From Fulvivirga imtechensis AK7 (lineage in GTDB: Bacteria > Bacteroidota > Bacteroidia > Cytophagales > Cyclobacteriaceae): DNA of 64,000 bases. The stretch lies in contig NZ_AMZN01000048.1 in assembly GCF_000331535.1 (NCBI RefSeq), positions 1 to 64,000 on the forward strand. The letters run 5' to 3'. The position numbers and the translations under genes are program-made. The first letter of the stretch is position 1. Every line of letters begins with the position of its first letter. A model generated the notes under the pieces. That model worked only from the letters and a program-made list of their open reading frames with translations. It was not told the origin of the DNA and made no database searches. This document shows positions 8,529 to 18,846 of the stretch, piece after piece.

Positions 8529-9896
8529 ATGCAAGTTACTTCATCCGTTCGCGAACCATTAGTAACCGGTGGAAAAACCGTTCACGATGTTACGGAAGAT
8601 ATCTGCAGACAAGTAGAAGGAAGACCTACCAAATCATGGATGCTGGGCATGGCCATTTCTCTGGCTACGCTGGGTATTGGTACCTATGCGGTATTCATGT
8701 TGCTTTGGGATGGTATTGGCGTCTGGGGATTGAACAAGACAGTGGGATGGGCCTGGGATATCACCAACTTCGTATGGTGGGTTGGTATTGGTCACGCAGG
8801 TACCCTTATTTCAGCTATTCTTTTACTTTTCAGACAAAAATGGAGAATGTCTATCAACCGTGCGGCTGAGGCGATGACCATTTTTGCTGTTATATGTGCT
8901 GCATGTTTCCCGGGTCTTCACATGGGCCGTTTGTGGCTGGGCTTTTACTGGGCGTTGCCACTACCTAACACGTGGGGGTCTTTGTGGGTCAACTTCAATT
9001 CTCCACTACTATGGGACGTGTTCGCGATCAGTACTTATTTCACAGTATCACTAGTGTTCTGGTACATAGGTCTTATTCCTGACTTTGCTTCTATCAGAGA
9101 CAGGGCCACCAATAAAATATCTAAAGCAGTTTACGGGGCATTAAGCTTTGGATGGGACGGAGCCGCTAAAACATGGGCTCGTTACGAGTCGGTAGCGTTG
9201 ATACTTGCCGGCTTGGCTACCCCTCTGGTACTTTCGGTTCACACCATCGTATCTTTTGACTTTGCTACGTCAGTCATCCCCGGATGGCATACCACAATTT
9301 TCCCTCCTTACTTCGTTGCAGGGGCGATCTTTTCAGGGTTTGCCATGGTACTTACCCTTATGCTGGTAACCAGGAAGGTCTTTAAACTGGAAGACTATAT
9401 CACCATCAACCATATTGAGCTGATGAACATAGTGATCATCATTACAGGATCTATCGTAGGAGTGGCGTATATTACCGAGTTCTTCATCGCATGGTATTCC
9501 GGTGTTGAGGCTGAATTCTATGCCTTCTACAACCGCGCTACGGGTCCCTACTGGTGGGCATACTGGACGATGATGACCTGTAACGTGATCTCGCCTCAGC
9601 TTTTCTGGGTGAAAAAGATCAGGACCAACATCGCTGCCACATTCATACTTTCGATCATTGTAAACATCGGTATGTGGTTTGAACGCTTTGTGATCATTGT
9701 AACGTCACTACACAGAGATTACCTGCCTTCAAGCTGGGCAATGTTCTATCCTACATTCTACGATGTAGGGGTATATTTATTCACCTTCGGTTTGTTCTTT
9801 ACAGCATTCTTGCTTTTTGCAAAATTCTTTCCTGTGATCAACATGGCTGAGGTTAAAAGTATTATCAAGTCTTCATCTTTAAAAAGCAATAAATAG
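8529..9896 (+). CDS. actC: Alternative Complex III subunit ActC, NrfD/PsrC-like quinol-binding membrane protein
   Basis: This 455-residue protein has about ten hydrophobic helices and the NrfD/PsrC pattern ([18 protein letters not shown], then [14 protein letters not shown]). It is one of the two NrfD-like membrane subunits of ACIII and is expected to bind menaquinol at the periplasmic side and pass electrons to the ActB clusters. The ATG follows actB after 30 bases, and actD begins one base after its stop, so translation is likely coupled. Confidence 0.94.
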   Translation: MQVTSSVREPLVTGGKTVHDVTEDICRQVEGRPTKSWMLGMAISLATLGIGTYAVFMLLWDGIGVWGLNKTVGWAWDITNFVWWVGIGHAGTLISAILLLFRQKWRMSINRAAEAMTIFAVICAACFPGLHMGRLWLGFYWALPLPNTWGSLWVNFNSPLLWDVFAISTYFTVSLVFWYIGLIPDFASIRDRATNKISKAVYGALSFGWDGAAKTWARYESVALILAGLATPLVLSVHTIVSFDFATSVIPGWHTTIFPPYFVAGAIFSGFAMVLTLMLVTRKVFKLEDYITINHIELMNIVIIITGSIVGVAYITEFFIAWYSGVEAEFYAFYNRATGPYWWAYWTMMTCNVISPQLFWVKKIRTNIAATFILSIIVNIGMWFERFVIIVTSLHRDYLPSSWAMFYPTFYDVGVYLFTFGLFFTAFLLFAKFFPVINMAEVKSIIKSSSLKSNK

Positions 9897-9897
9897 C

Positions 9898-10428
9898 ATG
9901 GAAAGTAATAAGCACTTTGTATTAGGTATTTATGATGATGAGGATGTTCTCCTGAGTGCCGTTACCAAGGTGAGAGAGAGCGGAGTCAAAATTCATGAAG
10001 TATATTCACCCTTTCCCGTTCACGGGCTGGATGAAGCATTGGGATACAAAAGAACAAGATTGCCTATAGCAGCCTTCTTATTTGGCCTGTTGGGTACTAC
10101 TCTGGCGCTCACAATGCAGATATGGATGTTGGGTTATGACTGGCCTATGATCATCGGTGGTAAGGATTATGTTGCTCTTCCAGCTTTTATCCCCGTTACT
10201 TTTGAGCTCACAGTATTACTTTCGGCTCTTGGAATGGTGGGTACATTCATGGTAATCAGCGATCTGAAGCCCTACAAGAAGCCACGATTAATGGACATAC
10301 GCATTACCGATGATAAACATGTAATGGCGATAGACCTTGCAAAAAATGCTTTGGCGAAAGAGAAGATCAGAGAGATAGTAGGTGGTACGGGTGCTACTGA
10401 AGTGAATGATAAAAATTTTGAAGAATAA
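9898..10428 (+). CDS. actD: Alternative Complex III subunit ActD (DUF3341)
   Basis: The 176 residues match the DUF3341 family: an N-terminal cytoplasmic alpha/beta part with the conserved EVYSPFPVHGLDEALG, then two membrane helices (~55-80 and ~100-122), then a short cytoplasmic tail. In ACIII, ActD is a structural membrane subunit without cofactors. The start lies one base after the actC stop. Confidence 0.94.
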   Translation: MESNKHFVLGIYDDEDVLLSAVTKVRESGVKIHEVYSPFPVHGLDEALGYKRTRLPIAAFLFGLLGTTLALTMQIWMLGYDWPMIIGGKDYVALPAFIPVTFELTVLLSALGMVGTFMVISDLKPYKKPRLMDIRITDDKHVMAIDLAKNALAKEKIREIVGGTGATEVNDKNFEE

Positions 10429-10444
10429 AGAATTTTAACTGAGC

Positions 10445-11086
10445 ATGAATATATACAGACATATAAAATTCGCTTCTTTAATGGCAGTCGGTGCGGCGCT
10501 TAGTGCGTGTGGTGCCGGAGGGGATAATCCGGGGTATGAATATGCACCTAATATGTACCATGCAGTGCCTTACGAGCCTTTGAAGCAGATTGTTGATCCG
10601 GAGGCAGGAACGGCTGCGGAGTGGCTTGATGCTAACAGTGATGGTCATGGAGAATACTATAACTCCAATCCGCTAAATCCTTACGGCATGACTATGAGAG
10701 TGCCTCCCGCTAATACTGTGCCTCGCACAAAAGGTGGATACCTGCCTTATAGAATACCAAAGGATAGCCTTGAGGTGGCTTCCGCCACTGCGAAAAATCC
10801 TTTGCCTAACACTAATGCTGTGCTGGCTGAGGGACAGATATTGTATGGAAGATTTTGTGATCACTGCCATGGTGGTAACGGACAGGGACCTGATGAGGGT
10901 AGTGTAGGTGAAGTGTTTGCCGGTGTACCTTCTTATTCTTCTGCTGCTGTTAAAAATGCTACTGAAGGACATATTTTCCACGTGATTACTCATGGAAAAG
11001 GTAGAATGGCTGCCCATGCTTCTCAGATTGGTGTAGAAGACAGGTGGAAGATCGTTAGATACGTACAAAAACTTCAAAATCAATAG
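10445..11086 (+). CDS. actE: Alternative Complex III subunit ActE, monoheme cytochrome c lipoprotein
   Basis: The 213-residue product has a lipoprotein signal ending LSAC (Cys22), the conserved linker MYHAVPYEPLKQI, and one heme site CDHCH (138-142) with a probable distal Met188 in GKGRMAAH. ActE is the mono-heme c subunit of ACIII, held on the periplasmic face by its lipid. Together with ActA the complex would carry seven c hemes in this organism. Confidence 0.94.
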   Translation: MNIYRHIKFASLMAVGAALSACGAGGDNPGYEYAPNMYHAVPYEPLKQIVDPEAGTAAEWLDANSDGHGEYYNSNPLNPYGMTMRVPPANTVPRTKGGYLPYRIPKDSLEVASATAKNPLPNTNAVLAEGQILYGRFCDHCHGGNGQGPDEGSVGEVFAGVPSYSSAAVKNATEGHIFHVITHGKGRMAAHASQIGVEDRWKIVRYVQKLQNQ

Positions 11087-11156
11087 TTCACAGGATCTAT
11101 ACTGATAGGATCTGATAAATGAGATAAAATGCCTAAGGCATAAAACATAAATTGAA

Positions 11157-12518
11157 ATGACTGAAGAAAGATTTTCGTTTACCTCCGGAGCTAAAAAGAC
11201 TTTAATTATCACTGGTATCATTGGTGTGGTACTATTGATCCTGGGTGTTATCTTAACCAGCGGCTCTGATCACGGACATGGCGGGGAGCACCACGCTTTG
11301 AATGAAGCTACTGAAAACCTGCTGGCAAGCGCAACACCACCACAGGAAGCGGCCGTAGAGCATGCAGCACAGAATGAACACGCTGAGGAGGGTGGCCATC
11401 ACGAATCTCCAATATGGCTAAAGAGAATTTTTGCCAACCTATGGGTGAACAATGTTTACTTCACTGGTTTAGCAATCATAGGCCTCTTCTTTGTTGCTAT
11501 CCAGTACGCGGCACAGGCAGGATGGTCCGCCGGTATGAAAAGAATACCCCTGGCTATGGCACACTGGCTGCCAATAGCGGCATTGCTAATGATAGCATCA
11601 TGGTTTGTAGTGAAGGCTGATGTGTTTCACTGGACTCACAGCAATCTATATGGCGAAGGTGGTGACGAGATACTTCAGCATAAGAGCCCTTTCTTCTACT
11701 GGCCGCTTGAAGCCGGTTCTTTCCCACTGTTCTATTTCCTGAGGATGGTGATCTTCTTTGTACTTTGGTATATGTTCTTTATCTGGATCAAAAGGGAAAT
11801 GCTTGCGGAAGACATTGATGCAGATGTAAAGCATTGGTATCAAGCCAGAAAGTACTCTGCTATTTTCCTGGTGGTATTCGCAGTAACATCTTCCGTATCG
11901 GCCTGGGATTGGGTAATGTCTGTTGATCCTCACTGGTTCAGCACCATGTTTGGATGGTACGTGTTTGCAAGTTGGTGGGTTACTGGCCTGGCTGTGATCA
12001 CCCTGATCGTGGTTGTGTTGAAGGAAAACGGATACCTGAAAATAGTTAATGCTAACCACCTGCACGATATTGGAAAGTTTATTTTCGGTTTCAGTATTTT
12101 CTGGACTTACATCTGGTTCTCCCAGTTTTTGTTGATCTACTATGCCAATATCCCGGAAGAGACCGTTTATTTTATTGAAAGGCTTGACGCAGAACAGTAT
12201 AAGTGGGTGTTCTTTTTAAACCTGCTGTTGAACTTCTTCTTGCCATTCTTACTGCTAATGACCAGGGATGCGAAGAGACATATGGCATTGCTTAAGCTGG
12301 TTTGTCCCATAGTTATTGCAGGACACTGGTTCGACTTTTATCTGATGATCACTCCCGGAGTGATGAAGCAAGACGGAGGCTTTGGCTTCATAGAAATTGG
12401 TATGCTGATGATCTTTGGTGTGGCATTTTTGTTCGTAACGCTGAGCAGTTTGACAAAGGCTCCGTTATTTGCGAAAAATCACCCTATGTTGAAGGAAAGT
12501 TTACATCATCATATTTAA
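11157..12518 (+). CDS. actF: Alternative Complex III subunit ActF, second NrfD-like membrane protein
   Basis: This 453-residue membrane protein has about ten helices and is a paralogue of ActC. The first helix (~15-38) is followed by a His/Glu/Ala-rich loop (HGHGGEHH, ~42-82), then the core region with QAGWSAGMKR and HKSPFFYWP. ActF completes the membrane arm of ACIII. The gap to actE is 70 bases with no clear terminator, so co-transcription is likely. Confidence 0.92.
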   Translation: MTEERFSFTSGAKKTLIITGIIGVVLLILGVILTSGSDHGHGGEHHALNEATENLLASATPPQEAAVEHAAQNEHAEEGGHHESPIWLKRIFANLWVNNVYFTGLAIIGLFFVAIQYAAQAGWSAGMKRIPLAMAHWLPIAALLMIASWFVVKADVFHWTHSNLYGEGGDEILQHKSPFFYWPLEAGSFPLFYFLRMVIFFVLWYMFFIWIKREMLAEDIDADVKHWYQARKYSAIFLVVFAVTSSVSAWDWVMSVDPHWFSTMFGWYVFASWWVTGLAVITLIVVVLKENGYLKIVNANHLHDIGKFIFGFSIFWTYIWFSQFLLIYYANIPEETVYFIERLDAEQYKWVFFLNLLLNFFLPFLLLMTRDAKRHMALLKLVCPIVIAGHWFDFYLMITPGVMKQDGGFGFIEIGMLMIFGVAFLFVTLSSLTKAPLFAKNHPMLKESLHHHI

Positions 12519-12559
12519 TAAATACACTGAATTAAATTTAAAGATTAATATATAGGGAT

Positions 12560-13624
12560 ATGTTCGAAGTGATTATTGCTATAGGTGCCATTCTTCTTCT
12601 CGTTATTCTATTCATGTTATTTAGAATAGGCACGTTGGTCAATGTAGTAAAAGGTACGGATAAGAAGATCGTTGGCACCAGTAATAAAGTGAACGCAGTA
12701 CTTATGCTGTTGTTCATGGTGGGATCTTTTGGTCTTTTTTTCTGGTACTCATGGGTATATTTCGATGATTACACAGTGCCTTTGGCTTCTGAACATGGAG
12801 CAGCCATTGACAGCACTTTCTGGATCACCATGGCTGCAACTGGTTTTATCTTTATTCTTACCAATGTGCTATTGTTCTACTTTAGCTATAGGTATCAACA
12901 TAAAGAAGGTCGGGTGGCTACATTCTACCCTGATAATACCAAGCTGGAAATACTATGGACTGTTGTGCCGGCAATTGTTCTTGCTGCCCTGGTATTCACA
13001 GGTTTGCGGGCGTGGAATGATATTACTTCTCCGGCTTCGGCAGATGCTGAGGTAGTAGAAGTGATGGGTTATCAGTTTGCATGGGCCGTGAGATACCCAG
13101 GAGTAAAAGACAACCAGCTAGGGAATTATGATTACCGACTGATCAATGACAGAGAGGGTAACCCTTTTGGTATTGATGTTACTGATGAGAATTCCTATGA
13201 TGATTTTGCTCCTTTGGAATTACATATCCCTAAAGGGAAGGAAGTATTGCTGAGCATCAGAGCAAGGGATGTATTGCACAGCGTATTTATCCCGCATTTC
13301 AGGCTGAAAATGGATGCTGTTCCCGGTATGCCTACCCATTTTAAGTTTACAGCTACCAAAAGTACTCAGGATATGAGAGCTGAATTAGGAGATCCGGAGT
13401 TTGATTACTTCATCACGTGTACTGAAATATGCGGAAGAGGTCACTTCTCAATGAAACTGAAAGTGATTGTTGACGAACCTGAAGACTATGAAGCCTGGAA
13501 GGCTGAGCAGCCCACATGGCTGAAGTTGAATCCGGACTTTCTGGAGAAAGTACCTGCTGATAAGCGAGAGTTGGCTATTATAAAAGCCGGAATTGATAAA
13601 GAAGAATTAGAAGCATCATTATAG
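12560..13624 (+). CDS. coxB: Cytochrome c oxidase subunit II
   Basis: The 354 residues carry four hydrophobic segments (~3-26, 48-69, 87-112, 129-152), two more than the usual hairpin. A periplasmic cupredoxin domain follows. The CuA site is intact: the ligand His in VLHSVFIPHF and CTEICGRGHFSM with Cys287, Cys291, His295 and Met298. There is no fused cytochrome c, so electrons probably come from ACIII heme domains or a carrier. It directly follows actF and precedes coxA by 12 bases. Confidence 0.95.
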   Translation: MFEVIIAIGAILLLVILFMLFRIGTLVNVVKGTDKKIVGTSNKVNAVLMLLFMVGSFGLFFWYSWVYFDDYTVPLASEHGAAIDSTFWITMAATGFIFILTNVLLFYFSYRYQHKEGRVATFYPDNTKLEILWTVVPAIVLAALVFTGLRAWNDITSPASADAEVVEVMGYQFAWAVRYPGVKDNQLGNYDYRLINDREGNPFGIDVTDENSYDDFAPLELHIPKGKEVLLSIRARDVLHSVFIPHFRLKMDAVPGMPTHFKFTATKSTQDMRAELGDPEFDYFITCTEICGRGHFSMKLKVIVDEPEDYEAWKAEQPTWLKLNPDFLEKVPADKRELAIIKAGIDKEELEASL

Positions 13625-13636
13625 AAAGATTAGATT

Positions 13637-15517
13637 ATGGCTACTGCTGATATACACATTACTGAAGAAACTCATCATGATGGTCATGAGCATGATCACG
13701 ATCATCATGGCAATTTTTGGACTACTTACGTTTTCAGTACCGACCATAAAATGATCGCCAAGCAGTTCCTGATCTCAGGGATTTTCTGGGCGCTTATTGG
13801 TGGTATATTATCCGTAATTTTCAGGTTACAACTCGGTTTTCCTGAAGCCCAACTAGATTGGCTTAAACCGGTTTTAGGTGAGTGGATCACTCCTGAGGGT
13901 AAGCTTGACCCGGAGTTTTACCTGGCTTTGGTTACTATGCATGGTACCATCATGGTATTTTTCGTTCTTACGGCCGGTTTGAGTGGTACTTTCGCCAATT
14001 TCCTTATTCCGCTGCAGATCGGTGCGCGTGATATGGCTTCAGGCTTTATGAACATGTTGTCATACTGGTTCTTCTTTGTTTCGAGTGTGATCATGTTTAC
14101 ATCACTCTTCATTGAAACAGGTCCTGCTTCAGGTGGCTGGGTTATCTATCCTCCATTAAGCGCACTGCCTCAGGCGATGAATGGCTCAGGACTGGGGATG
14201 ACACTGTGGCTGGTCGCTATGGCGCTGTTTATTGTATCGTCATTATTGGGAGGTATCAACTATATTGCAACCGTTATTAACCTGAGAACCAAAGGGATGT
14301 CTTTTTCTAAACTTCCTTTGTCAATATGGGCATTGTTCCTTACGGCTGTAATTGGTCTGCTTTCTTTCCCGGTTTTATTTGCCGCTGCTTTGCTACTGAT
14401 CTTCGACAGAAGCTTTGGTACAAGTTTTTACCTTTCTGACATTTATATCAATGGTGAAGCGCTTCCTAACCAGGGAGGTAGCCCTGTATTATTCCAGCAT
14501 TTGTTCTGGTTTCTGGGACACCCGGAGGTGTATATAGTATTGTTGCCGGCTCTTGGTATTACTTCCGAGGTTATTGCCACCAATTCGCGTAAGCCAATCT
14601 TCGGTTATAAAGCCATGGTGGGTTCCATTTTATTCATTGCGATATTATCGTTCGTTGTTTGGGCACACCATATGTTCGTATCAGGTATGAACCCATTCTT
14701 AGGTTCAGTGTTCATGCTGTTAACCCTGATTATTGCAGTGCCTTCAGCAGTTAAGGTGTTCAACTACTTAACCACTTTATGGAGAGGTAACCTGAGGTTT
14801 ACGCCTGCCATGTTGTTCTCCATAGGTTTGGTGTCATTCTTCATTTCCGGTGGTCTTACAGGTATATTCCTGGGCAACTCCGCCATTGACATTCAGCTTC
14901 ACGATACATATTTCGTTGTGGCTCACTTCCACCTGGTTATGGGTAGTGCATCTTTCTTTGGAATGCTTGCCGGTATCTACCATTGGTTCCCTAAAATGTT
15001 TGGAAGAATGATGGATGCCAAACTGGGATATATTCACTTCTGGTTGACATTTGTAGGTGTTTATATGGTATTCTTCCCTATGCACTACATTGGTATTGCC
15101 GGATACCCGAGAAGGTATTATTCATTTACTAACTACGATGTATTTAACTCATTCAGTGATTTGAATATGCTGGTAAGTATTGCGGCCATTGTTACACTGG
15201 CGGCACAGTTTATCTTCCTGTTTAATTTCTTCTATAGCATGTTCAGGGGTAGAAGAGCTTCTGCTAACCCCTGGCAGTCAAATACGCTGGAGTGGACTAC
15301 ACCTATTGAGCCGGGCCATGGAAACTGGCCGGGAGAAATACCTACTGTATACAGATGGCCATATGACTATAGCAAGCCAGGTGCAAAAGAAGACTTTATC
15401 CCTCAGCACATTCCCTTCTCAATGACTCCTGAGTCTAACTTGCCTCATGAGAATGACCTGATCAAGTTGGAAGGAGACAATGATGTGGAGGTAGTAAAGG
15501 TGGATGAAAAGAAATAA
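13637..15517 (+). CDS. coxA: Cytochrome c oxidase subunit I (A1-type heme-copper oxidase)
   Basis: This 626-residue catalytic subunit has twelve membrane helices. The active-site helix carries GHPEVY, giving the CuB His, the D-channel Glu and the cross-linked Tyr. HH in VWAHHMF adds two CuB ligands, and HDTYFVVAHFHLV holds the heme a3 and heme a His. The K-channel Lys is present in PSAVKVFNY. The N-terminus is a His/Asp-rich stretch (HHDGHEHDHDHHG) that could bind metal; this is inference. Its last 14 bases overlap the start of ctaA. Confidence 0.97.
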   Translation: MATADIHITEETHHDGHEHDHDHHGNFWTTYVFSTDHKMIAKQFLISGIFWALIGGILSVIFRLQLGFPEAQLDWLKPVLGEWITPEGKLDPEFYLALVTMHGTIMVFFVLTAGLSGTFANFLIPLQIGARDMASGFMNMLSYWFFFVSSVIMFTSLFIETGPASGGWVIYPPLSALPQAMNGSGLGMTLWLVAMALFIVSSLLGGINYIATVINLRTKGMSFSKLPLSIWALFLTAVIGLLSFPVLFAAALLLIFDRSFGTSFYLSDIYINGEALPNQGGSPVLFQHLFWFLGHPEVYIVLLPALGITSEVIATNSRKPIFGYKAMVGSILFIAILSFVVWAHHMFVSGMNPFLGSVFMLLTLIIAVPSAVKVFNYLTTLWRGNLRFTPAMLFSIGLVSFFISGGLTGIFLGNSAIDIQLHDTYFVVAHFHLVMGSASFFGMLAGIYHWFPKMFGRMMDAKLGYIHFWLTFVGVYMVFFPMHYIGIAGYPRRYYSFTNYDVFNSFSDLNMLVSIAAIVTLAAQFIFLFNFFYSMFRGRRASANPWQSNTLEWTTPIEPGHGNWPGEIPTVYRWPYDYSKPGAKEDFIPQHIPFSMTPESNLPHENDLIKLEGDNDVEVVKVDEKK

Positions 15518-16556
15518 TTCGAGTAGCAGGCTATTTTCAAACTTTAGCCTGCTTACCCTTATAGCCGTCTATATATTGATCTTGGTAGGTGGCATTGTGA
15601 GAAGTACGGGATCCGGAATGGGATGCCCTGACTGGCCCAAGTGTTTTGGCAACTGGGTGCCACCAACAGATGTTAGTGAGCTACCTGAAAATTATAAAGA
15701 GATATACTCCCAAAAGAGGGAGAAAAAGAACGAGAGATTCGCAAAGTATCTGAGTACGCTTGGTTTTGAAAAGACAGCAAACAGGATATTAAAGGACGAG
15801 TCTATCTTGGAGGAGGCTGATTTTAATAAAACCAAAACCTGGATTGAATACTTTAACAGGCTGTTGGGAGTGTTGATCGGATTATTTATTCTGGGGACAT
15901 TTATCTTATCGATAAGATTTTTGAAAACTGATAGAACGATATTTTTTGTGGCGCTGGCTACGCTGTTAATGGTAATATTTCAGGGTTGGATAGGGTCTAT
16001 TGTGGTTTCTACCAATCTGGTACCATGGATGGTCACTGTTCATATGTTTTTGGCTTTGGTTATTGTGGCTCTTCTTATTTTTCTGGTATACAAAACCAGT
16101 GCTGGCTTGGGGGGCAATCTCAAATTGACAAACCAAAAGCTTTTTCTGGGGGTATTAACGTTGTGTGCCATAACCCTTTTGGTTCAGATCGTGTTAGGTA
16201 CACAAGTAAGAGAGGGCATTGACAGGATCGCAGCTTCATTGAACTATGAGGGCCGCCATCTTTGGATTGAAAGAGTTGGAGAAGTATTTATAATCCACAG
16301 ATCATTTAGCTGGGCCATACTCATCTTACACATATTACTGCTTTTTATAATAGGCAGACAGGGGCGTTCTATAGTTACGGTGTTTTTGCTGGCGGTGATT
16401 GTGGTAACCATAATCTCAGGCGCGGTAATGGGGTATTTGGCCATTCCTGCTGCCATTCAGCCGGTGCATTTATTGCTTGGAACACTGGCCTTCGGGCTTC
16501 AGTTTTTGCTATTTTTGCAGGTCAGTAATGTAAAAGGAAAATTAACGACTTCATGA
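15504..16556 (+). CDS. ctaA: Heme A synthase
   Basis: CtaA converts heme O to heme A for the adjacent oxidase. The 350 residues start within the end of coxA (14-base overlap) and show GGIVRSTGSGMGCPDWPKC in the first helix and loop. Histidines are visible in VTVHMFLAL, IIHRSFSW and IQPVHLLLG. At the position where many family members have EYxHR, this protein has EYFNRLLG, with Asn in place of His. A longer charged loop (~55-105) lies between helix 1 and 2. The 3' end overlaps ctaB by 4 bases (ATGA). Confidence 0.92.
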   Translation: MKRNNSSSRLFSNFSLLTLIAVYILILVGGIVRSTGSGMGCPDWPKCFGNWVPPTDVSELPENYKEIYSQKREKKNERFAKYLSTLGFEKTANRILKDESILEEADFNKTKTWIEYFNRLLGVLIGLFILGTFILSIRFLKTDRTIFFVALATLLMVIFQGWIGSIVVSTNLVPWMVTVHMFLALVIVALLIFLVYKTSAGLGGNLKLTNQKLFLGVLTLCAITLLVQIVLGTQVREGIDRIAASLNYEGRHLWIERVGEVFIIHRSFSWAILILHILLLFIIGRQGRSIVTVFLLAVIVVTIISGAVMGYLAIPAAIQPVHLLLGTLAFGLQFLLFLQVSNVKGKLTTS

Positions 16557-17443
16557 TTATTAATAATGCATATGGTGTTTCATTGTTGAATGCTAAGCTC
16601 CGGGCTTACTTTGAGCTGGTGAAATTCCGTTTGTCATTTCTTGTGGCATTTTCGTGTGGTTTTGGATACATCCTTGCCTCAAATGGAGTGATGGACTGGC
16701 TTCATCTGGGTGTGCTTTGCCTTGGCGGATTTTTGGTGTCAGGAGCATCTATCACCATAAATCAGATCATAGAGAAGGACCTTGACAAGCTGATGACGCG
16801 TACCATGAACAGACCACTTCCGACCGGTCGTGTTACACCTGCTGAGGCAGCCGTTTTTGCATTTGTTATTGGAGCCGCGGGTCTCTTAATATTGATGGTA
16901 TACACCAATATGCTGACCACAATGCTGTCGCTGCTTTCAATGATCTTGTACAGCTTTGTGTACACACCATTGAAGAGGGTAGGGCCAATAGCTGTTTTTG
17001 TAGGGGCCATTCCCGGTGCTTTGCCCCCATTATTGGGCTGGACAGCAGCTACAGGCGCTATTACATACGAGGCGCTGATCATTTTTGGAATCCAGTTTAT
17101 CTGGCAGTTCCCACATTTCTGGGCTATAGCATGGGTTGCTGATGAGGATTACAAAAAAGCAGGATTTAAACTGCTGCCTGTTAGAGGGGAGAAAGATCTT
17201 AATACGGCCATACAAATTATGATCTATACGCTATTTCTGATTCCTTTAGGGTTGCTGCCGGCTAAATTTGGGATAACAGGGATAGATTCTGCCGTGGTAG
17301 TAACGATTTGTGGGATATTGTTTTTAAGCCAGACCTTTGCCCTGATGAAAAATGGCAATAGAAAGTCTGCCTTAAGGATTATGTTTGGATCCTTTTTGTA
17401 TCTGCCTATTGTGCAGATAGCATTTTTGTTGGATAAAGTGTAG
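16553..17443 (+). CDS. ctaB: Protoheme IX farnesyltransferase (heme O synthase)
   Basis: This is a UbiA-family prenyltransferase of 296 residues with about eight helices. It farnesylates heme B to heme O, the substrate of CtaA encoded just upstream. The first Asp-rich motif is NQIIEKDLDKLMTRT, followed by the family signature NRPLPTGR. The second loop has ADEDYKKAGFKLLPV. The start overlaps the ctaA stop, and subunit III follows after 2 bases. Confidence 0.95.
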   Translation: MIINNAYGVSLLNAKLRAYFELVKFRLSFLVAFSCGFGYILASNGVMDWLHLGVLCLGGFLVSGASITINQIIEKDLDKLMTRTMNRPLPTGRVTPAEAAVFAFVIGAAGLLILMVYTNMLTTMLSLLSMILYSFVYTPLKRVGPIAVFVGAIPGALPPLLGWTAATGAITYEALIIFGIQFIWQFPHFWAIAWVADEDYKKAGFKLLPVRGEKDLNTAIQIMIYTLFLIPLGLLPAKFGITGIDSAVVVTICGILFLSQTFALMKNGNRKSALRIMFGSFLYLPIVQIAFLLDKV

Positions 17444-17445
17444 AA

Positions 17446-18036
17446 ATGAATATAATGACTTCAGATTTGAAACTTGTAGAAGAACCAAAGAAGCCTTTGG
17501 CAATGGATCCAAAGAAGTTTGCGCTTTGGCTATTTATAATCACGGTAGTGATGGTTTTTGCGGCTCTTACCAGCGCTTACATAGTGCGGCAGGCCGAAGG
17601 AAACTGGATGGTTTTTGAGCTACCGGTGGAAATGTGGCTAACAACAGCCACTATTTTCTTGAGCAGCATCACTATGCACTGGGCATATCTCGAAGCTAAA
17701 AAGGATAATCTGGAGAGGGTCAAGCTGGCTTTGGGTATCACTACATTGCTGGGGATATTGTTCCTGGTGGGGCAGTTTTATATTTGGGGGGTATTAGTTG
17801 AACGCCAGGTATACTTTGTTGGGAATCCTTCGGGGTCGTTTTTATATGTCATATCAGGACTGCATGGCTTACATATTGTAAGTGGTGTCATATTTCTGAT
17901 TATTGTATTAATTTCGACTTTCAAATATAAGGTGCATTCCAAAAAATTGTCACAGATACAGATGTGCGCTACATATTGGCACTTTCTGGATGTGCTTTGG
18001 ATTTATTTATTTGTATTTTTATTGTTGAATCATTAA
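17446..18036 (+). CDS. Cytochrome c oxidase subunit III (first copy, short form)
   Basis: This 196-residue protein has five predicted helices and the subunit III signatures TSAYIVRQAEGNW, SGLHGLHIVSGV and YWHFLDVLWIYLF. Two subunit III-like genes lie side by side; this shorter one comes first. Subunit III stabilises subunit I and supports proton uptake. Tandem subunit III genes are seen in other Bacteroidota oxidase operons, so the copy number is not alarming. Confidence 0.93.
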   Translation: MNIMTSDLKLVEEPKKPLAMDPKKFALWLFIITVVMVFAALTSAYIVRQAEGNWMVFELPVEMWLTTATIFLSSITMHWAYLEAKKDNLERVKLALGITTLLGILFLVGQFYIWGVLVERQVYFVGNPSGSFLYVISGLHGLHIVSGVIFLIIVLISTFKYKVHSKKLSQIQMCATYWHFLDVLWIYLFVFLLLNH

Positions 18037-18057
18037 TTAGAGATTAAAGAATCATTT

Positions 18058-18828
18058 ATGTCAACTACCGCACATACAATTGATCAGCCCAATAGAAGTA
18101 TTTGGGACGGTGGGCAATCGCCATTGAAGGCTAGTTATGGAAAACTGATGATGTGGTTTTTCCTGTTATCAGATGCTTTTACATTTTCTGCCTTACTTAT
18201 TACTTATGGATTGGTGAGATCTGCACATCCCGCTTATGAAGGAGCTGCTGATGCCTTTACATTTTCTAACAACTACTGGCCTATACCTGAAAAGGTGTTT
18301 GAGGCAGTACCTTTTTTACATGGGGTAAATCTTCCTCTTGTATTCGTGGGTATCATGACCTTCATCCTGATCATGAGTAGTGTTACCATGGTATTGGCGG
18401 TAGAGGCCGGACATAGAATGGACAGAAAGAATGTCGAAAAGTGGATGCTATGGACGATTATAGGTGGATTGACCTTCCTTGGCTGTCAGGCATGGGAGTG
18501 GGCTCACTTTATTCATGGCACAGACTCAGGTACAGTGATGAAATTTCTGGTAAATGGTGAGTGGATCGAGAAGACTATTTTCGGAGCTAATCTAAGCGTA
18601 AACCAGTATGGACCTCCGGATTTTGCCGCTTTCTTCTTTTTTATCACCGGATTCCACGGTACACACGTATTGAGTGGGGTGGTATTGAATTTCATCGTTT
18701 ATTATAATGCTGTAACAGGTGTGTACGAGCGAAGAGGCCACTATGAGATGGTTGAGAAGGTGGGGTTATACTGGCACTTTGTAGACCTTGTATGGGTATT
18801 TGTGTTCACATTCTTTTATCTCGTTTAA
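18058..18828 (+). CDS. coxC: Cytochrome c oxidase subunit III (second copy, longer form)
   Basis: The 256-residue paralogue of the preceding gene has the same signatures (FHGTHVLSGVVLNF, LYWHFVDLVWVFVFTFFYLV). It also has a longer central loop around WPIPEKVFEAVPFLHG. It starts 21 bases after the first copy. The two probably form a heterodimeric or alternative subunit III; which one is stoichiometric cannot be told from sequence. Confidence 0.94.
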   Translation: MSTTAHTIDQPNRSIWDGGQSPLKASYGKLMMWFFLLSDAFTFSALLITYGLVRSAHPAYEGAADAFTFSNNYWPIPEKVFEAVPFLHGVNLPLVFVGIMTFILIMSSVTMVLAVEAGHRMDRKNVEKWMLWTIIGGLTFLGCQAWEWAHFIHGTDSGTVMKFLVNGEWIEKTIFGANLSVNQYGPPDFAAFFFFITGFHGTHVLSGVVLNFIVYYNAVTGVYERRGHYEMVEKVGLYWHFVDLVWVFVFTFFYLV

Positions 18829-18846
18829 GACTTTAAAATATTAAAT

